Shown here piece by piece: positions 34,501 to 42,100 of a DNA stretch of 64,000 nt. The notes beneath the pieces are model-generated. The model made no database searches. It had not been told where the DNA came from and worked only from the letters and a program-made list of their open reading frames with translations. The translations under genes and the position numbers were made by a program. Where the stretch lies: the NCBI RefSeq assembly GCF_024594815.1, contig NZ_JANJOU010000001.1:248001-312000 (forward strand), given 5' to 3'. The stretch is from Roseomonas populi. GTDB lineage: Bacteria > Pseudomonadota > Alphaproteobacteria > Acetobacterales > Acetobacteraceae. The number at the start of each line of letters is the position of its first letter. Positions within the stretch are counted from its first letter, which is position 1.

Positions 34501-34823
34501 TCGTCGCCGAGGTGCTGGAGGAGTTCGGCTACACGGCGGTGGAGGCGGCGGACGGGGCTTCCGGGCTGAAGGTGCTGCAATCCGACCTGCGGGTGGACCT
34601 GCTGATCACCGATGTGGGCCTGCCCGGGGGCATGAACGGGCGGCAGTTGGCGGATGCGGCGCGGGTGCTGCGGCCGGAGGTGAAGGTGCTGTTCATCACG
34701 GGATATGCCGAGAACGCGGCGATCGGCAGCGGGCAGCTGGAGCCGGGCATGCACGTGCTGACGAAGCCGTTCGAGATCGGCGCGCTGGCGGCGCGGATAC
34801 GGGACGTGATCGGCGAGGGGTGA
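31593..34823 (+). CDS. Hybrid sensor histidine kinase: GAF, four PAS, HisKA, HATPase, receiver
   Basis: A 1076-residue soluble sensor. N-terminal GAF (about 20-165; LDTPPEQAYDDLVRLAADLTGTPMAAIHLVD) is followed by four PAS/PAC units near 180-295, 300-420, 430-545 and 570-690. HisKA has the phosphoacceptor His714 (GGIAHDFNNLL). HATPase has N-box Asn828 (LNLCINARDAMPDGG), DTGTGMAPEV and GTGLGLSM. The C-terminal receiver has VVDDEA, phosphoacceptor Asp1007 (LLITDVGLPG) and VLTKPFE. It has no membrane segment, so the signal is cytoplasmic (light, redox or ligand). Translation starts at TTG 31593, five nt after GGAGAG. No partner regulator is adjacent. Confidence 0.93.
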   Translation: MPLPEPTDPRRWTEAERLAALERTRLLDTPPEQAYDDLVRLAADLTGTPMAAIHLVDADRQWVKAEFGLGVREMPRGDAICPTAMLDPEGLVVPDASRDPRFAGSPAVAGGPAIRFYAGVPLESDGVPIGALCVLDTEPREGLDARQRFALRALAAQASSQIALRRALADREQADRLHRETLNSVTDYAIISMDREGRVIAWNAGAANVLGWSETEMLRQEGRRIFTEEDRLAGRPEEEMREALENGRASDERWHQHRDGSRFWASGELMPLRGEAGAIIGFVKVLRDRTGQRRATEALEAVNERYRLASRATNDAIWDWDLRRNEVGWNEALGSAFGWRPEQVEPTGDWWIAQIHPEDRARIDQSIHAVIEGTGTSWAGEYRFRRADGSYASVLDRGYVTRDAAGAPVRMIGAMLDLTPRTEAERARREAEERLRLAATAARIGTFDFRVAEGVLSWDDRCRELFGLPPGVPVSYEDSFLAGLHPEDRVRADAAVVRALDPAGSGAFNVEYRTIGIVDGVERWVSASGETSFQDGAPMRLVGTVLDITARKRAEEALQRLNLTLEQQVAERTADRNRLWQLSADIVMVARLDGTITAANPAWAVVLGWTEAELVGRAFLDLVHPEDLARTCELVAGLSAGMAPRRFENRTRGRDGRYRWIAWTAVPGEGLINAVGRDVTTEREAAEALARAEESLRQSQKMEAVGQLTGGIAHDFNNLLTGITGSLELLRRRVAQGRLEDVDRYVTAAQGAAKRAAALTHRLLAFSRRQTLDPRPTEVNRLVAGIEELVRRTVGPEIALEVVPAAGLWTVLVDPNQLENALLNLCINARDAMPDGGRIAIGTANTWVDAGAAAEIGLEEGDYVTLRVTDTGTGMAPEVVERAFDPFFTTKPLGQGTGLGLSMIYGFVRQSGGGVRVQSEPGRGTTMCLFLPRHHGVAEAEAVQARAALPHADAGETVLVVDDEATVRMLVAEVLEEFGYTAVEAADGASGLKVLQSDLRVDLLITDVGLPGGMNGRQLADAARVLRPEVKVLFITGYAENAAIGSGQLEPGMHVLTKPFEIGALAARIRDVIGEG

Positions 34824-34958
34824 GAGGCGGGGCAGGATTGGGGCGGTGCGGCCACTATCCGGCCGCCTTGCCCTGGCATATTCCCTACTGGGCGCCGTGG
34901 AACGGATCCCCGGCACGGCCGTTTTCATCCGTGCTGCCTTTGTTGATGGGAGACGAAC

Positions 34959-35297
34959 GTGAAGCGCCTGGGCAAATCCTGTCTTCTGGCGTTGGCGCTG
35001 GCCGGTGGCCTGACTGCCTGCACCAACCCCTATGACCCCAACCAGCGCGCGCTGGGCGGTGCCGCGATCGGCGCGGGCAGCGGCGCGGCGCTGGGCGCCA
35101 TCGCCGGCGGCGGCCGGGGCGCCGCGATCGGCGCCGTTGCGGGCGGGGCCGTGGGCGCCATCACCGGTGCGGCCACGACGCCGCAGCCGGCCCCTGTTTA
35201 TGGCTATGGCTACGCGCCGGCCCCGGCGCCCGCGCCGGGATACTACTACGCGCCGCCGCCCCCGCCCCCGCCGCCGGGCTACTACTACCGGTACTGA
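34959..35297 (+). CDS. Glycine-zipper lipoprotein with Tyr/Pro-rich tail
   Basis: A 112-residue protein. The lipoprotein signal ends GGLTAC (Cys21). A 40-residue glycine-zipper follows (GGAAIGAGSGAALGAIAGGG, then AAIGAVAGGAVGAITGAA), of the kind found in outer-membrane lipoproteins such as SlyB/YMGG families. It ends in a low-complexity Tyr/Ala/Pro tail (YGYGYAPAPAPAPGYYY, poly-Pro, GYYYRY). It probably acts in envelope integrity or stress. The gene is monocistronic with its own upstream region of 135 bp in which I see no clear regulatory motif. Confidence 0.88.
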   Translation: MKRLGKSCLLALALAGGLTACTNPYDPNQRALGGAAIGAGSGAALGAIAGGGRGAAIGAVAGGAVGAITGAATTPQPAPVYGYGYAPAPAPAPGYYYAPPPPPPPPGYYYRY

Positions 35298-35371
35298 GCG
35301 GGCGGGCCGCCCGGCCGGGTCCAGGAGATTCGGCCGGTGCCCCCACCCGATGGTTTGAGGCGGAAGCCAGC

Positions 35372-35941
35372 GTGAGCATGGCGCCGATCCCACAAGCTTT
35401 CTTCGCGCGGCCCGCACCGGATGTGGCCAGGGACCTGATTGGCGCCACCCTGCTGGTGGACGGGGTCGGGGGCTTGGTCACCGAGACGGAGGCCTATGAT
35501 CACGAGGATCCGGCCTCGCACAGCTATGCCGGGCGAACCGCGCGGAACGCGTCCATGTTCGGGCCGCCCGGGCACGCCTATGTCTACCGGTCCTACGGCC
35601 TACACTGGTGCCTCAACCTCGTCTGCGGCACGGAGCCGGCAGGCAGCGCCGTGCTCATTCGCGCGCTGGAGCCTGTTGCGGGCATCGAGGCGATGCGACA
35701 GCGGCGTGGCACGGCAGTGCCGAGGCTGCTCTGCGGCGGACCTGGCCGGCTGAGCCAGGCGCTCGGCGTGACGGGGGCCCTGGATGGCTGCCCAGTCGAT
35801 CGGCCGCCCTTTCTCGTTCTCGCCAGGGAGCGGGAGGTTCCGGTCGTCAGCGGGCCGCGCATCGGGATCACGCGGGGGACCGAGACGCCATGGCGCTTTG
35901 GCCTGCGCGGATCCGCCTTCCTCAGCCGCCGCTTCGGGTGA
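35372..35941 (+). CDS. DNA-3-methyladenine glycosylase (AAG/MPG family)
   Basis: Monofunctional glycosylase that removes alkylated purines, hypoxanthine and similar lesions. At 189 residues it is standard for bacterial AAG. Motifs: ARDLIGATLLVDGVGGLVTETEAYDHEDPASHSYAGRTARNASMFGPPGHAYVYRSYGLHWCLNLV, with the catalytic Glu in TETEAY and the base-flipping Tyr/His region. GPGRLSQALGVTGALDG and GPRIGITRG follow. The start could be GTG 35372 or ATG 35378; both lie after GAGGCGGAAG. Monocistronic, between a lipoprotein gene and the convergent metallopeptidase. Confidence 0.93.
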   Translation: MSMAPIPQAFFARPAPDVARDLIGATLLVDGVGGLVTETEAYDHEDPASHSYAGRTARNASMFGPPGHAYVYRSYGLHWCLNLVCGTEPAGSAVLIRALEPVAGIEAMRQRRGTAVPRLLCGGPGRLSQALGVTGALDGCPVDRPPFLVLAREREVPVVSGPRIGITRGTETPWRFGLRGSAFLSRRFG

Positions 35942-35974
35942 CTGCCCCGGGCAGCGCGCGCCCCCTCCCCGGCC

Positions 35975-36910
35975 TCAGCCGTTGAAGGTGTCGCACTGGC
36001 GGACGTCGCCGCTGTCCAGGCCGCGGCGGAACCACGTGGCGCGCTGGCGGGAGCTGCCGTGGGTAAAGTTCTCCGGGCTGATGCGTCCGCCGGTGACGCG
36101 GTCGTCTCCCACGGCGGCGGCGGCGTTCAGGCCTTCCTCAACGTCGCCCTGTTCCAGGATCTGGCGGGCCCGGTTGGCCTGGTTGGCCCAGACGCCGGCG
36201 AAGCAATCGGCCTGCAGTTCCACGCGGACCTGGAGCTGATTGCGCTCGGACTCGTCCATGCGGGCCTGGGCGCGCTGGACCTGGGGGAGGACGCCCAGGA
36301 GGTTCTGGACGTGATGGCCGACCTCGTGGGCCACGATGTAGGCGGCGGCGAAGTCGCCGGTGGCGCGGAGCTGGCGCTGGAGCCGGGCCATGAACTCGAG
36401 GTCGATATAAACCTTGCGGTCCTCGGGGCAGTAGAAGGGGCCGGTCTGGGCCTGGGCGAAGCCGCAGCCGGACCGGGTCTGGCCGGAGAAGAGGACGAGG
36501 ACGGGCTCCTCGTAGCGGCGGCCCAGGCGCTGGAACTGCTCGTTCCAGACCTGCTCGGTCTCGCCGAGGACCTGGGCGATGAAGCGGCGGCCGCCATCCT
36601 CGGAGGGGGCGGCCCGATCCTGGGGAGCGTTCTGGGCCTGACGCGGGGCATTGCCGCCTGAGGGGCCTGGGTCGAAGCGCCGTTCCTGCGGGGCGGGCTG
36701 GGGCGGGGGCGCGCCGTCTCCACCGCCGAGGATGACGGAGGGGTCCACGCCGAAGAGAAGGCAGACGACGAGCAGCACCACGCCGCCGATGCCGCCGACG
36801 GCGATGCCGCCGCCGCGGCCCATCCCACCGCCGCCGCCAAAGCCACCGCCGAAGCCACCCTGGCCGCGGCGATCTTCGACGTTCTGGCTTTCGGGTCCGT
36901 CGAGGCGCAT
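35975..36910 (-). CDS. Neutral zinc metallopeptidase (YpfJ family)
   Basis: A 311-residue membrane-anchored protease-like protein. A Gly-rich cytoplasmic N-terminus (GGFGGGFGGGGGMGRGGG) leads to one transmembrane helix (about 38-55) and a Pro/Gln/Gly-rich linker. The YpfJ/zinc-peptidase domain follows: FSGQTRSGCGFAQAQTGPFYCPEDRKVYIDLEFM, metal site HEVGHH (195-200) with third-ligand region ELQADCFAGVWAN, and FTHGSSRQRATWFRRGLDSGDVRQCDTF. Family members are common but without known substrates. A second histidine after HEVGH is normal. It is downstream of ohr on the same strand, but a hairpin separates them. Confidence 0.92.
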   Translation of the reverse strand: MRLDGPESQNVEDRRGQGGFGGGFGGGGGMGRGGGIAVGGIGGVVLLVVCLLFGVDPSVILGGGDGAPPPQPAPQERRFDPGPSGGNAPRQAQNAPQDRAAPSEDGGRRFIAQVLGETEQVWNEQFQRLGRRYEEPVLVLFSGQTRSGCGFAQAQTGPFYCPEDRKVYIDLEFMARLQRQLRATGDFAAAYIVAHEVGHHVQNLLGVLPQVQRAQARMDESERNQLQVRVELQADCFAGVWANQANRARQILEQGDVEEGLNAAAAVGDDRVTGGRISPENFTHGSSRQRATWFRRGLDSGDVRQCDTFNG

Positions 36911-36992
36911 GGGGCGAAACCGTCCTGGATTGTAGGCGGATCGCCAACGCCACCTGTGACCGGGAGTTGCCGAGAGGGTGGCCCGAACGCGC

Positions 36993-37025
36993 GCAGCCCC
37001 GGCGCGGAGGGGGCGCCGGGGCTGC
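36993..37025 (-). terminator. Hairpin after ohr
   Basis: GCAGCCCCGGCGC (36993-37005) pairs perfectly with GCGCCGGGGCTGC (37013-37025) over a 7-nt loop. It is in the 195-bp gap between the ohr stop and the metallopeptidase start. There is no T-run, so termination may be partial or Rho-assisted. Confidence 0.5.
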
Positions 37026-37105
37026 AGCCGGCGCGGGAGGCGCGCGCCGGCCGGGTCAGGAGGGAGCTTCGCGCCCCGATCGGGCGCCCGGTTCAGGCGC
37101 CCGGT

Positions 37106-37531
37106 TCAGGCGACGGTAAGCTTCACGTCCACGTTGCCGCGGGTGGCGTTGGAGTAGGGGCACACCTGGTGGGCCTTCTCGACCAGCGCCTCGGCCTCGG
37201 CACGCGGCACGCCCGGCAGGGAGACGGTCAGGGCGGCGGTGATGCCGAAGCCACCCTCCGAGCGCGGGCCGATGCCGACCTCGGCGGTGACGGTGGCGTC
37301 CGCCGGGACCTTCGGGCCGCCCTGGGAGGCGACGAACTTCATGGCGCCGAGAAAGCAGGCCGAGTAGCCGGCCGCGAAGAGCTGCTCCGGGTTGTTGCCC
37401 TCGCCGCCGGCGCCGCCGAGTTCCTTCGGCGTGGCGAGGCGGACATCGAGCGCGCCGTCCGCGGTGGTGGCGCGGCCGTCGCGGCCGCCCGTTGCGGTGG
37501 CGGTGGTGCGGTAGAGGACGTTGACGGACAT
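37106..37531 (-). CDS. ohr: Organic hydroperoxide resistance protein Ohr
   Basis: Thiol peroxidase that reduces organic hydroperoxides, 141 residues. It has the two redox cysteines in family context: Cys59 ([10 protein letters not shown]) and Cys124 ([16 protein letters not shown]), plus the Glu/Arg network ([14 protein letters not shown]). From the ATG at 37529-37531 the product starts [19 protein letters not shown], matching the family; an upstream in-frame Met was dropped. It is divergent from a MarR-type regulator with an N-terminal Cys (OhrR), the classic ohr/ohrR arrangement. Confidence 0.96.
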   Translation of the reverse strand: MSVNVLYRTTATATGGRDGRATTADGALDVRLATPKELGGAGGEGNNPEQLFAAGYSACFLGAMKFVASQGGPKVPADATVTAEVGIGPRSEGGFGITAALTVSLPGVPRAEAEALVEKAHQVCPYSNATRGNVDVKLTVA

Positions 37532-37577
37532 GGCGGGTGTTCCAGCAAGGGCCCCGCCCCGTGCGGGGACCGTCGAC

Positions 37578-37602
37578 ATTTATATTGCGCGATAAATTAT
37601 CG
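37578..37602. promoter_or_regulatory. Overlapping inverted repeats, OhrR operator candidate
   Basis: In an AT-rich patch between ohr and ohrR: ATTTAT (37578-37583) with ATAAAT (37592-37597), and the perfect 13-bp palindrome CGATAAATTATCG (37590-37602). It lies 47-71 bp before the ohr start. OhrR operators in other bacteria are AT-rich palindromes; the exact TACAATT form is absent. Confidence 0.55.
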
Positions 37603-37710
37603 AGCACGATTGCAATCCCTGCATGGAAGCCATGCAATGGATCGTCCCCTAAAATTTCGTGAACGACCTAAATCTACTCGCGTTCCTCCCTCGAACCATC
37701 TGGCAAGGTC

Positions 37711-38151
37711 ATGACCGAGTCGCTGCCCCGACCGGCGGAGCTGCTCTGCTTCTCCGTCTACGCCGCCGCCCACGCGATGAACCGGGTTTACAAGCCGCTT
37801 CTGGAGCGCCTGGGGCTCACCTACCCGCAGTACCTTGTCATGCTGACCCTCTGGGACGAGGACGGGCAGACCGTGGGGCAGGTGAGCGAACGGCTCTTCC
37901 TGGAATCCAGCACCATCACGCCCCTGCTGAAGCGGCTGGAGGCGGCGGGGCTGGTGACGCGGGAGCGGGACCGGACGGATGAGCGCGTGGTGCGGGCGCG
38001 GCTGACAGAGGCCGGGCGGGCTCTCCGGGAGAAGGCGCTGGACATTCCCGGCTGCATTCTCGGCGCCACGGGGCTGGACCTGCCTGCTGCGGTGCGGCTG
38101 CGGGACGAGGTGGACGGGCTGCGGAAGTCGCTGGAGCGGGCGGCGGACTGA
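37711..38151 (+). CDS. ohrR: MarR-family peroxide sensor OhrR
   Basis: A 146-residue winged-helix repressor. The sensor Cys13 sits in the family position (AELLCFSVYAAAHAMNRVYKPLL), followed by YPQYLVMLTLWDEDGQTVGQVSERLFLESSTITPLLKRLEAAGLVTRERDRTDERVVRARLT. One other Cys (GCILGA, about 120) could resolve a disulfide as in 2-Cys OhrR. It is divergent from ohr by 179 bp. Oxidation of Cys13 by organic peroxide would release the operator and induce ohr and ohrR itself. Confidence 0.92.
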   Translation: MTESLPRPAELLCFSVYAAAHAMNRVYKPLLERLGLTYPQYLVMLTLWDEDGQTVGQVSERLFLESSTITPLLKRLEAAGLVTRERDRTDERVVRARLTEAGRALREKALDIPGCILGATGLDLPAAVRLRDEVDGLRKSLERAAD

Positions 38152-38175
38152 GGCACGGCCGGGGGCGGTGCCGCC

Positions 38176-39090
38176 TCAGCGCGGGCTGTCCCTCCCCTCC
38201 TTTGGCCCCTCCTTTGGCCCCTCCTCCGCCCTCTCCTCCGCAAGAATGGCGGCGAGGCCTTCCCGCCAGCTCGGGTAGCGCCAGGCGATGCCGAGGGCGG
38301 CCTTGGTGCGGGCGCTGGAGATGCGGCGGTTCTCCGCCCAGAAGGACAGGGCCATGGGGGACATGGCCGCCCGCGCTGTCTCGAAGGGGATGGCGGCCGG
38401 GGGCGGCAGGCCCAGCATCCGGGCGGCCCCCTCGGTGACGGCCGCGCTCTCGGCGGGCTCGTCGTCGGCGAGGTGGAGGACGCGGAGGCCGGGGGGCGGC
38501 GGGTTCGACGCGGCGGCGAGGACGGCGCGGGCGATATCGTCGCAGTGGATGCGGCCGAAGGCGTGGCCGGGCCTGACGGTGCGGCGGGCGGTGCCGGCGC
38601 GCAGGTCGTCCAGCACGGAGCGGCCGGGGCCGTAGATGCCGGCGCAGCGGAGGAGGTCCACGGCGGCGCGGGTGGCGAAGGCTTCCCACTGGAGCTCGGC
38701 GGCGCGGCGGCGGATGGAGCGAGGCTGGGCGGGGGCGGGTTCCGTCGTCTCGTCCACCCAGGCGCCGCCTCGATCGCCGTAGACGCCCGTCGTGGAGAGA
38801 TAGCCGATCCAGCGCAGAGGGGCGGCCGCGAGGGCGGCGGCGTGGGCGGCGAGGACGGGGTCGGGCCCCTGCCCCGCCGATTCTGCTGGTGGTGCGGTGA
38901 CGGCAAGGTGGGTGGCGCCGGCGAGGGCCGGGCCGGCCTCCGCGAAGGGCAGGAGATCGACGCCCGGAGGCGGCGCTGCCCTGGCCGGGTTGCGGGCGGT
39001 GGCGGTGACGCGCCAGCCGGCCTCCGCCGCGTGGCGCGCGATGGCCGTGCCGCTGAAGCCGAGGCCGATGACGAGAAGGTGGCGGTCCAT
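38176..39090 (-). CDS. NAD(P)-dependent epimerase-like protein (YeeZ type)
   Basis: A 304-residue atypical/extended SDR. The nucleotide-binding start LLVIGLGFSGTAIARHAAEAGWRVTATARNP has the G-x-G-x-x-G of YeeZ-like proteins. Further motifs: YLSTTGVYGDRGGAWVDET, IYGPGRSVLDDLRAG and FGRIHCDDIARAVLAA. The classical YxxxK Tyr/Lys pair is not clear, as in many YeeZ homologues. The C-terminus is repetitive and charged (AEERAEEGPKEGPKEG), encoded by a short 12-bp tandem repeat near 38199-38222. The physiological role of this family is not known. Same strand as the amidohydrolase group but separated by a hairpin. Confidence 0.85.
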   Translation of the reverse strand: MDRHLLVIGLGFSGTAIARHAAEAGWRVTATARNPARAAPPPGVDLLPFAEAGPALAGATHLAVTAPPAESAGQGPDPVLAAHAAALAAAPLRWIGYLSTTGVYGDRGGAWVDETTEPAPAQPRSIRRRAAELQWEAFATRAAVDLLRCAGIYGPGRSVLDDLRAGTARRTVRPGHAFGRIHCDDIARAVLAAASNPPPPGLRVLHLADDEPAESAAVTEGAARMLGLPPPAAIPFETARAAMSPMALSFWAENRRISSARTKAALGIAWRYPSWREGLAAILAEERAEEGPKEGPKEGRDSPR

Positions 39091-39145
39091 GCGCCATCCT
39101 TGGCGGCTGCGGTGGCGGGTGGCCAGGGGAGGTCGCGGCGCGGAA

Positions 39146-39177
39146 GGCCGCCCGGCGCGCGCTGCGGCCGGGCGGCC
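39146..39177 (-). terminator. Hairpin at the end of the ring-cleavage operon
   Basis: GGCCGCCCGGC (39146-39156) pairs exactly with GCCGGGCGGCC (39167-39177). It starts 6 bp after the amidohydrolase stop (39183), on its downstream side. No T-tract. Confidence 0.5.
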
Positions 39178-39182
39178 CGCGG

Positions 39183-40643
39183 CTAGGTCGCGCTGCGGGC
39201 TTCCAACGCGGCGGCGCGGCGGCGCAGTTCCTCCGCGGCGCGGGCGGCGTCGGCCTGCAGCAGCTTGCCGTCGCGCTTCAGCACGCGGCCGTCCACCATC
39301 ACCGTTTCCACCGCGGCTGCGCCGCCCTGGTTCAGCACGGCGGCCACGGGATCGTGGACCGGGCTGGTTGCCAGGGTATCCGCCCGCAGCAGCACGATAT
39401 CGGCGCGCTTGCCGGGCGTGAGGCTGCCGGTGACGTCGCCGAGGCCCGCCGCGCGGGCGCCGCCCAGCGTTGCCCAGTGCAGGGCCTGGCGCGTGGTGAA
39501 GGCGACCTGTGGGAGAAGCGTGCCGGCCTGGCGGGCTTCCGCGTTCGCGAGGCCGCGCGCGGCGGCGAGCGCGATCCGGGCCTGCACCAGCACGTCCCCG
39601 CCCACCCCGGCCGAGATGTCGCTGCCCAGGGCCGCGATGCCGCCCGCGCGCTGCATGCGCGCGGCGCAGGGGAAACCGTGGCCCATCTGCATCTCCACCT
39701 CCGGCGTGGAGACGGTGCTGCCGCCGGCATCGGCGACCATCTTGTACTCGTCCTCGTCCAGGTCGTTGGCGTGGGCGAGCGAGACTTTCGGCGTGAGCAG
39801 GCCGCGTTCCCGCATCATGGCGATGCCGCGCCGCGTGCGGCCGGCATAGACGGGGGCGCCGGCGTGGAACTGCACGAGCAGGTCGAACTCCCGTGCCAGG
39901 CGGATATCGCCGGCCACCTCCTCCATGGTGGAGAAGTCCGGGCCGCGGATGGCCAGCGCGAGGCGCACGCGGCCGGGCGAGGCCATGCGGCCGGCGCGCA
40001 GGCGGCGCATGTCCTCCGCAACCGCCTCCGGGCTGTTGGCGCTGCGGACGCTGCCCGCGCCCGATCCAGCGAGGCCATAGGCGAAGACGGCGCGGATGCC
40101 CGAGGCGTCGAAGGCGTCCAGCGCGGCGTCCGCGTGGGCGGGGCTCGTCGTCTCGCGGCTCCAGTCCAGCACCGTGGTGACGCCGGCATCGAGGAGCTCC
40201 AGCGAGCCGCCGTAGTCGGCCGCGCGAAGGTCCTCCGGCGAGAGGCGGGAGGAGAGCTTCGCGACGACGTTGGCGAAGTACTGGGCCAGGGTCTGGTCGG
40301 CCGACATGCCGCGCTGGAGGGCCTGGCCGAGGTGGATGTGCGCGTTCACCAGCCCGGGGATGGCGATGCGGCCCGCCGCGTCCAGCATCTGCGCGCCCTC
40401 GGGCGCTTCCAGGGCGGGGCCGATGGCGGAGATGGCGCCGCCCCGCACGAGGATGTCGCCGCGGGCGAGGTCCGGCACGGCCGGGTCCATCGTGACGATC
40501 GTGGCGCCGCGGATCAGGATCGGGCGGGCGGGATCGAGGGCGTCCGGCAGCCGCGCCGTGGCGGGCGTGGTCTGGGCGGCGGCGGGCAGGGATGCGGCAG
40601 CGAGCGAGAGCCCGGCCAGCAGGGCGCGGCGGGGTGGGCGCAT
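39183..40643 (-). CDS. Exported amidohydrolase-superfamily enzyme
   Basis: A 486-residue metal-dependent hydrolase. A Tat/Sec-like signal (RRALLAGLSLAAASLPAAAQ) indicates a periplasmic or exported enzyme. The TIM-barrel core has PGLVNAHIHLGQAL (His102, His104), FHAGAPVYAGRTR, SLAHANDLDEDE, the metal/catalytic Asp in ALGSDISAGVGGD, and the C-terminal beta cap TPGKRADIVLLRADTLA. The pattern fits the ATZ/TRZ-like deaminases and chlorohydrolases (cytosine/guanine/triazine type). Being exported, it may convert a substrate before uptake by the Bug receptor encoded next to it. The start at 40643 was picked because the signal peptide begins there. Confidence 0.85.
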   Translation of the reverse strand: MRPPRRALLAGLSLAAASLPAAAQTTPATARLPDALDPARPILIRGATIVTMDPAVPDLARGDILVRGGAISAIGPALEAPEGAQMLDAAGRIAIPGLVNAHIHLGQALQRGMSADQTLAQYFANVVAKLSSRLSPEDLRAADYGGSLELLDAGVTTVLDWSRETTSPAHADAALDAFDASGIRAVFAYGLAGSGAGSVRSANSPEAVAEDMRRLRAGRMASPGRVRLALAIRGPDFSTMEEVAGDIRLAREFDLLVQFHAGAPVYAGRTRRGIAMMRERGLLTPKVSLAHANDLDEDEYKMVADAGGSTVSTPEVEMQMGHGFPCAARMQRAGGIAALGSDISAGVGGDVLVQARIALAAARGLANAEARQAGTLLPQVAFTTRQALHWATLGGARAAGLGDVTGSLTPGKRADIVLLRADTLATSPVHDPVAAVLNQGGAAAVETVMVDGRVLKRDGKLLQADAARAAEELRRRAAALEARSAT

Positions 40644-40728
40644 GGATGGTTTCCTCGCGCCCCCTTGTGAGAGGTTGGCGCCGGGCGGAGGGCTTCGCCG
40701 CGGCGCCTTCTTTGGATCCCCGCGCAGG

Positions 40729-41703
40729 TCAGTCCGCGTATTCGCCGGCGGCGGAGAGGATGGGGCGCCAGCGCGCGATCTCCGCCTCCAGGAAGGCACG
40801 GTGGGCCTGCGGCGTGGCCCGCTCAGGAGGCTCGGCCGTCGTGGCGAGGTCGCTGAAGCGGTTGAGCACGGCCGGGTCGGCGAGTGCGGTGCGGAGGGAC
40901 TGCGCGAGGCGGTCGATCACCGGGCGGGGCGTGCCGTGCGGGGCGTAGAAGCCGTGCCAGATCGTGACCTGCAGTTGCGGCAGGCCGCCTTCGGTCGTGG
41001 TCGGCACGTCCGGCAGCGCGGCGAGGCGCTGGGGCGTGGTGACGGCATAGGCCTTCACCCGGTTGTCGCGGATATAGGGCACGGTGTTGGTGGTCTGGTC
41101 GCAGGTGATGTCGATGCGGCCGGCCATCATCTCCGTCATGACGGGGGCGGTGCCGCGGAAGGCCACGGGCGTCATCGGCGTCTGCAGGATGGAGCGGAGG
41201 AGCGTGCCGCAGAGCTGGCTGGCGGAGCCGAGGCCGGCATGGGCGATGTTCACCTCCGCGCCCGGGCGGCGCAGCCAGGCCAGCAGCTCCGGCAGGTCCT
41301 TCGCGGGCAGGTCGGTGCGGCCGATCAGCGTCATCGGGACGGGCGTGATCAGGCCGATCGCGTCAAGCTGCGTCAGCGGGTCGTAGGGCGGGCGGCGATA
41401 GAGGGTGGGCGCGGTTGCGACGCCGACATTGCCGAGGAGCAGGGTATAGCCGTCGGGCCGGGCCTGCACGACGCGCTGCGCGCCGAGCGTGCCGCCGGCG
41501 CCCGTCACGTTCTCCGCCACGACGGAGACGCCGAGGTCGCGCGACATGGCCTCCGCGATCTGGCGGGCCACCACGTCGGTGGGGCCGCCGGCCGCGAAGG
41601 GCACGATGATGGTGATGCTCTTGTCGGGGAAGCGTGATTGCTGCGCGAGGGCGGGGAATGCCGCCATCAGGGCTCCCGCCAGCAGGATGATCGCTCTTCT
41701 CAT
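40729..41703 (-). CDS. Bug/TctC-family periplasmic solute receptor (ring-cleavage operon)
   Basis: A 324-residue receptor with a signal peptide (MRRAIILLAGALMAAFPALAQQ). Bug motifs: SRFPDKSITIIVPFAAGGPTDVVARQIAEAM, VSVVAENVTGAGGTLGAQRVVQARPDGYTLLLGN, PPYDPLTQLDAIGLI, GSASQLCGTLLRSILQTPMTPVAFRGTAPVMTEMMAGRID and WHGFYAPHGTP. It is inside the operon led by the dioxygenase. GGAGG lies about 8 nt before the ATG. It lacks TctA/TctB partners. It probably binds the pathway's substrate, which may be an aromatic carboxylate or amide. Confidence 0.92.
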   Translation of the reverse strand: MRRAIILLAGALMAAFPALAQQSRFPDKSITIIVPFAAGGPTDVVARQIAEAMSRDLGVSVVAENVTGAGGTLGAQRVVQARPDGYTLLLGNVGVATAPTLYRRPPYDPLTQLDAIGLITPVPMTLIGRTDLPAKDLPELLAWLRRPGAEVNIAHAGLGSASQLCGTLLRSILQTPMTPVAFRGTAPVMTEMMAGRIDITCDQTTNTVPYIRDNRVKAYAVTTPQRLAALPDVPTTTEGGLPQLQVTIWHGFYAPHGTPRPVIDRLAQSLRTALADPAVLNRFSDLATTAEPPERATPQAHRAFLEAEIARWRPILSAAGEYAD

Positions 41704-41737
41704 TCCTCATTCCCTCCCTTCTGTTTGCGGACCGGGG

Positions 41738-42100
41738 CTAGCCCGGGGTGGCAGGCTTCAACGGCATGGCGAGCAGGACGGCGGCTGGCCGGTTGGTGCG
41801 GTTCTCCAGCTTCCGGCCCTCGCCCGGGGCGATGCGGCAGGAATCCAGGCGGGCCAGGGTGGCTTCCTCCCGGCGGCCGTCGATCTCAGCGACGACCGTC
41901 AGCTCACCCTCAACCACGACGTAGTGCTTCTCGATCGGCGAGGCGTCGAGCGTGGTCTGGCCGCCCGGCAGGAGCCAGGAGAGGCCCATCCAGAGCGTGT
42001 CCGACGGGCCGGCCTCCCGGCCCTGCAGGCGGAACATCCGCATGTCGAAGTGGCCGGGCGCCTCGTAGGGCCGCGCCTCGTCGAAGCGCGTGACGTTCAT
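41738..42100 (-). CDS. Small cupin-domain protein
   Basis: A 120-residue single-domain cupin: FDMRMFRLQGREAGPSDTLWMGLSWLLPGGQTTLDASPIEKHYVVVEGELTVVAEIDGR and RIAPGEGRKLENRTNRPAAVLLAMPL. The second metal-binding motif is degenerate and only one His (EKHYVVVEGE) is in a typical place, so metal binding and catalysis are doubtful. Cupins of this kind occur beside aromatic or sugar-acid genes as isomerase-like or accessory proteins. The start ATG at 42098-42100 overlaps the stop of the upstream MDR gene (ATGA), showing coupling in the operon. Confidence 0.85.
   Translation of the reverse strand: MNVTRFDEARPYEAPGHFDMRMFRLQGREAGPSDTLWMGLSWLLPGGQTTLDASPIEKHYVVVEGELTVVAEIDGRREEATLARLDSCRIAPGEGRKLENRTNRPAAVLLAMPLKPATPG

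Noticed and set aside
31488-35417. A 1309-codon open frame on the minus strand opposite the hybrid kinase
   Set aside because: Arg/His/Pro-rich sequence with no domain, lying over three genes with clear motifs on the plus strand (kinase, lipoprotein, glycosylase start); a GC-bias shadow.
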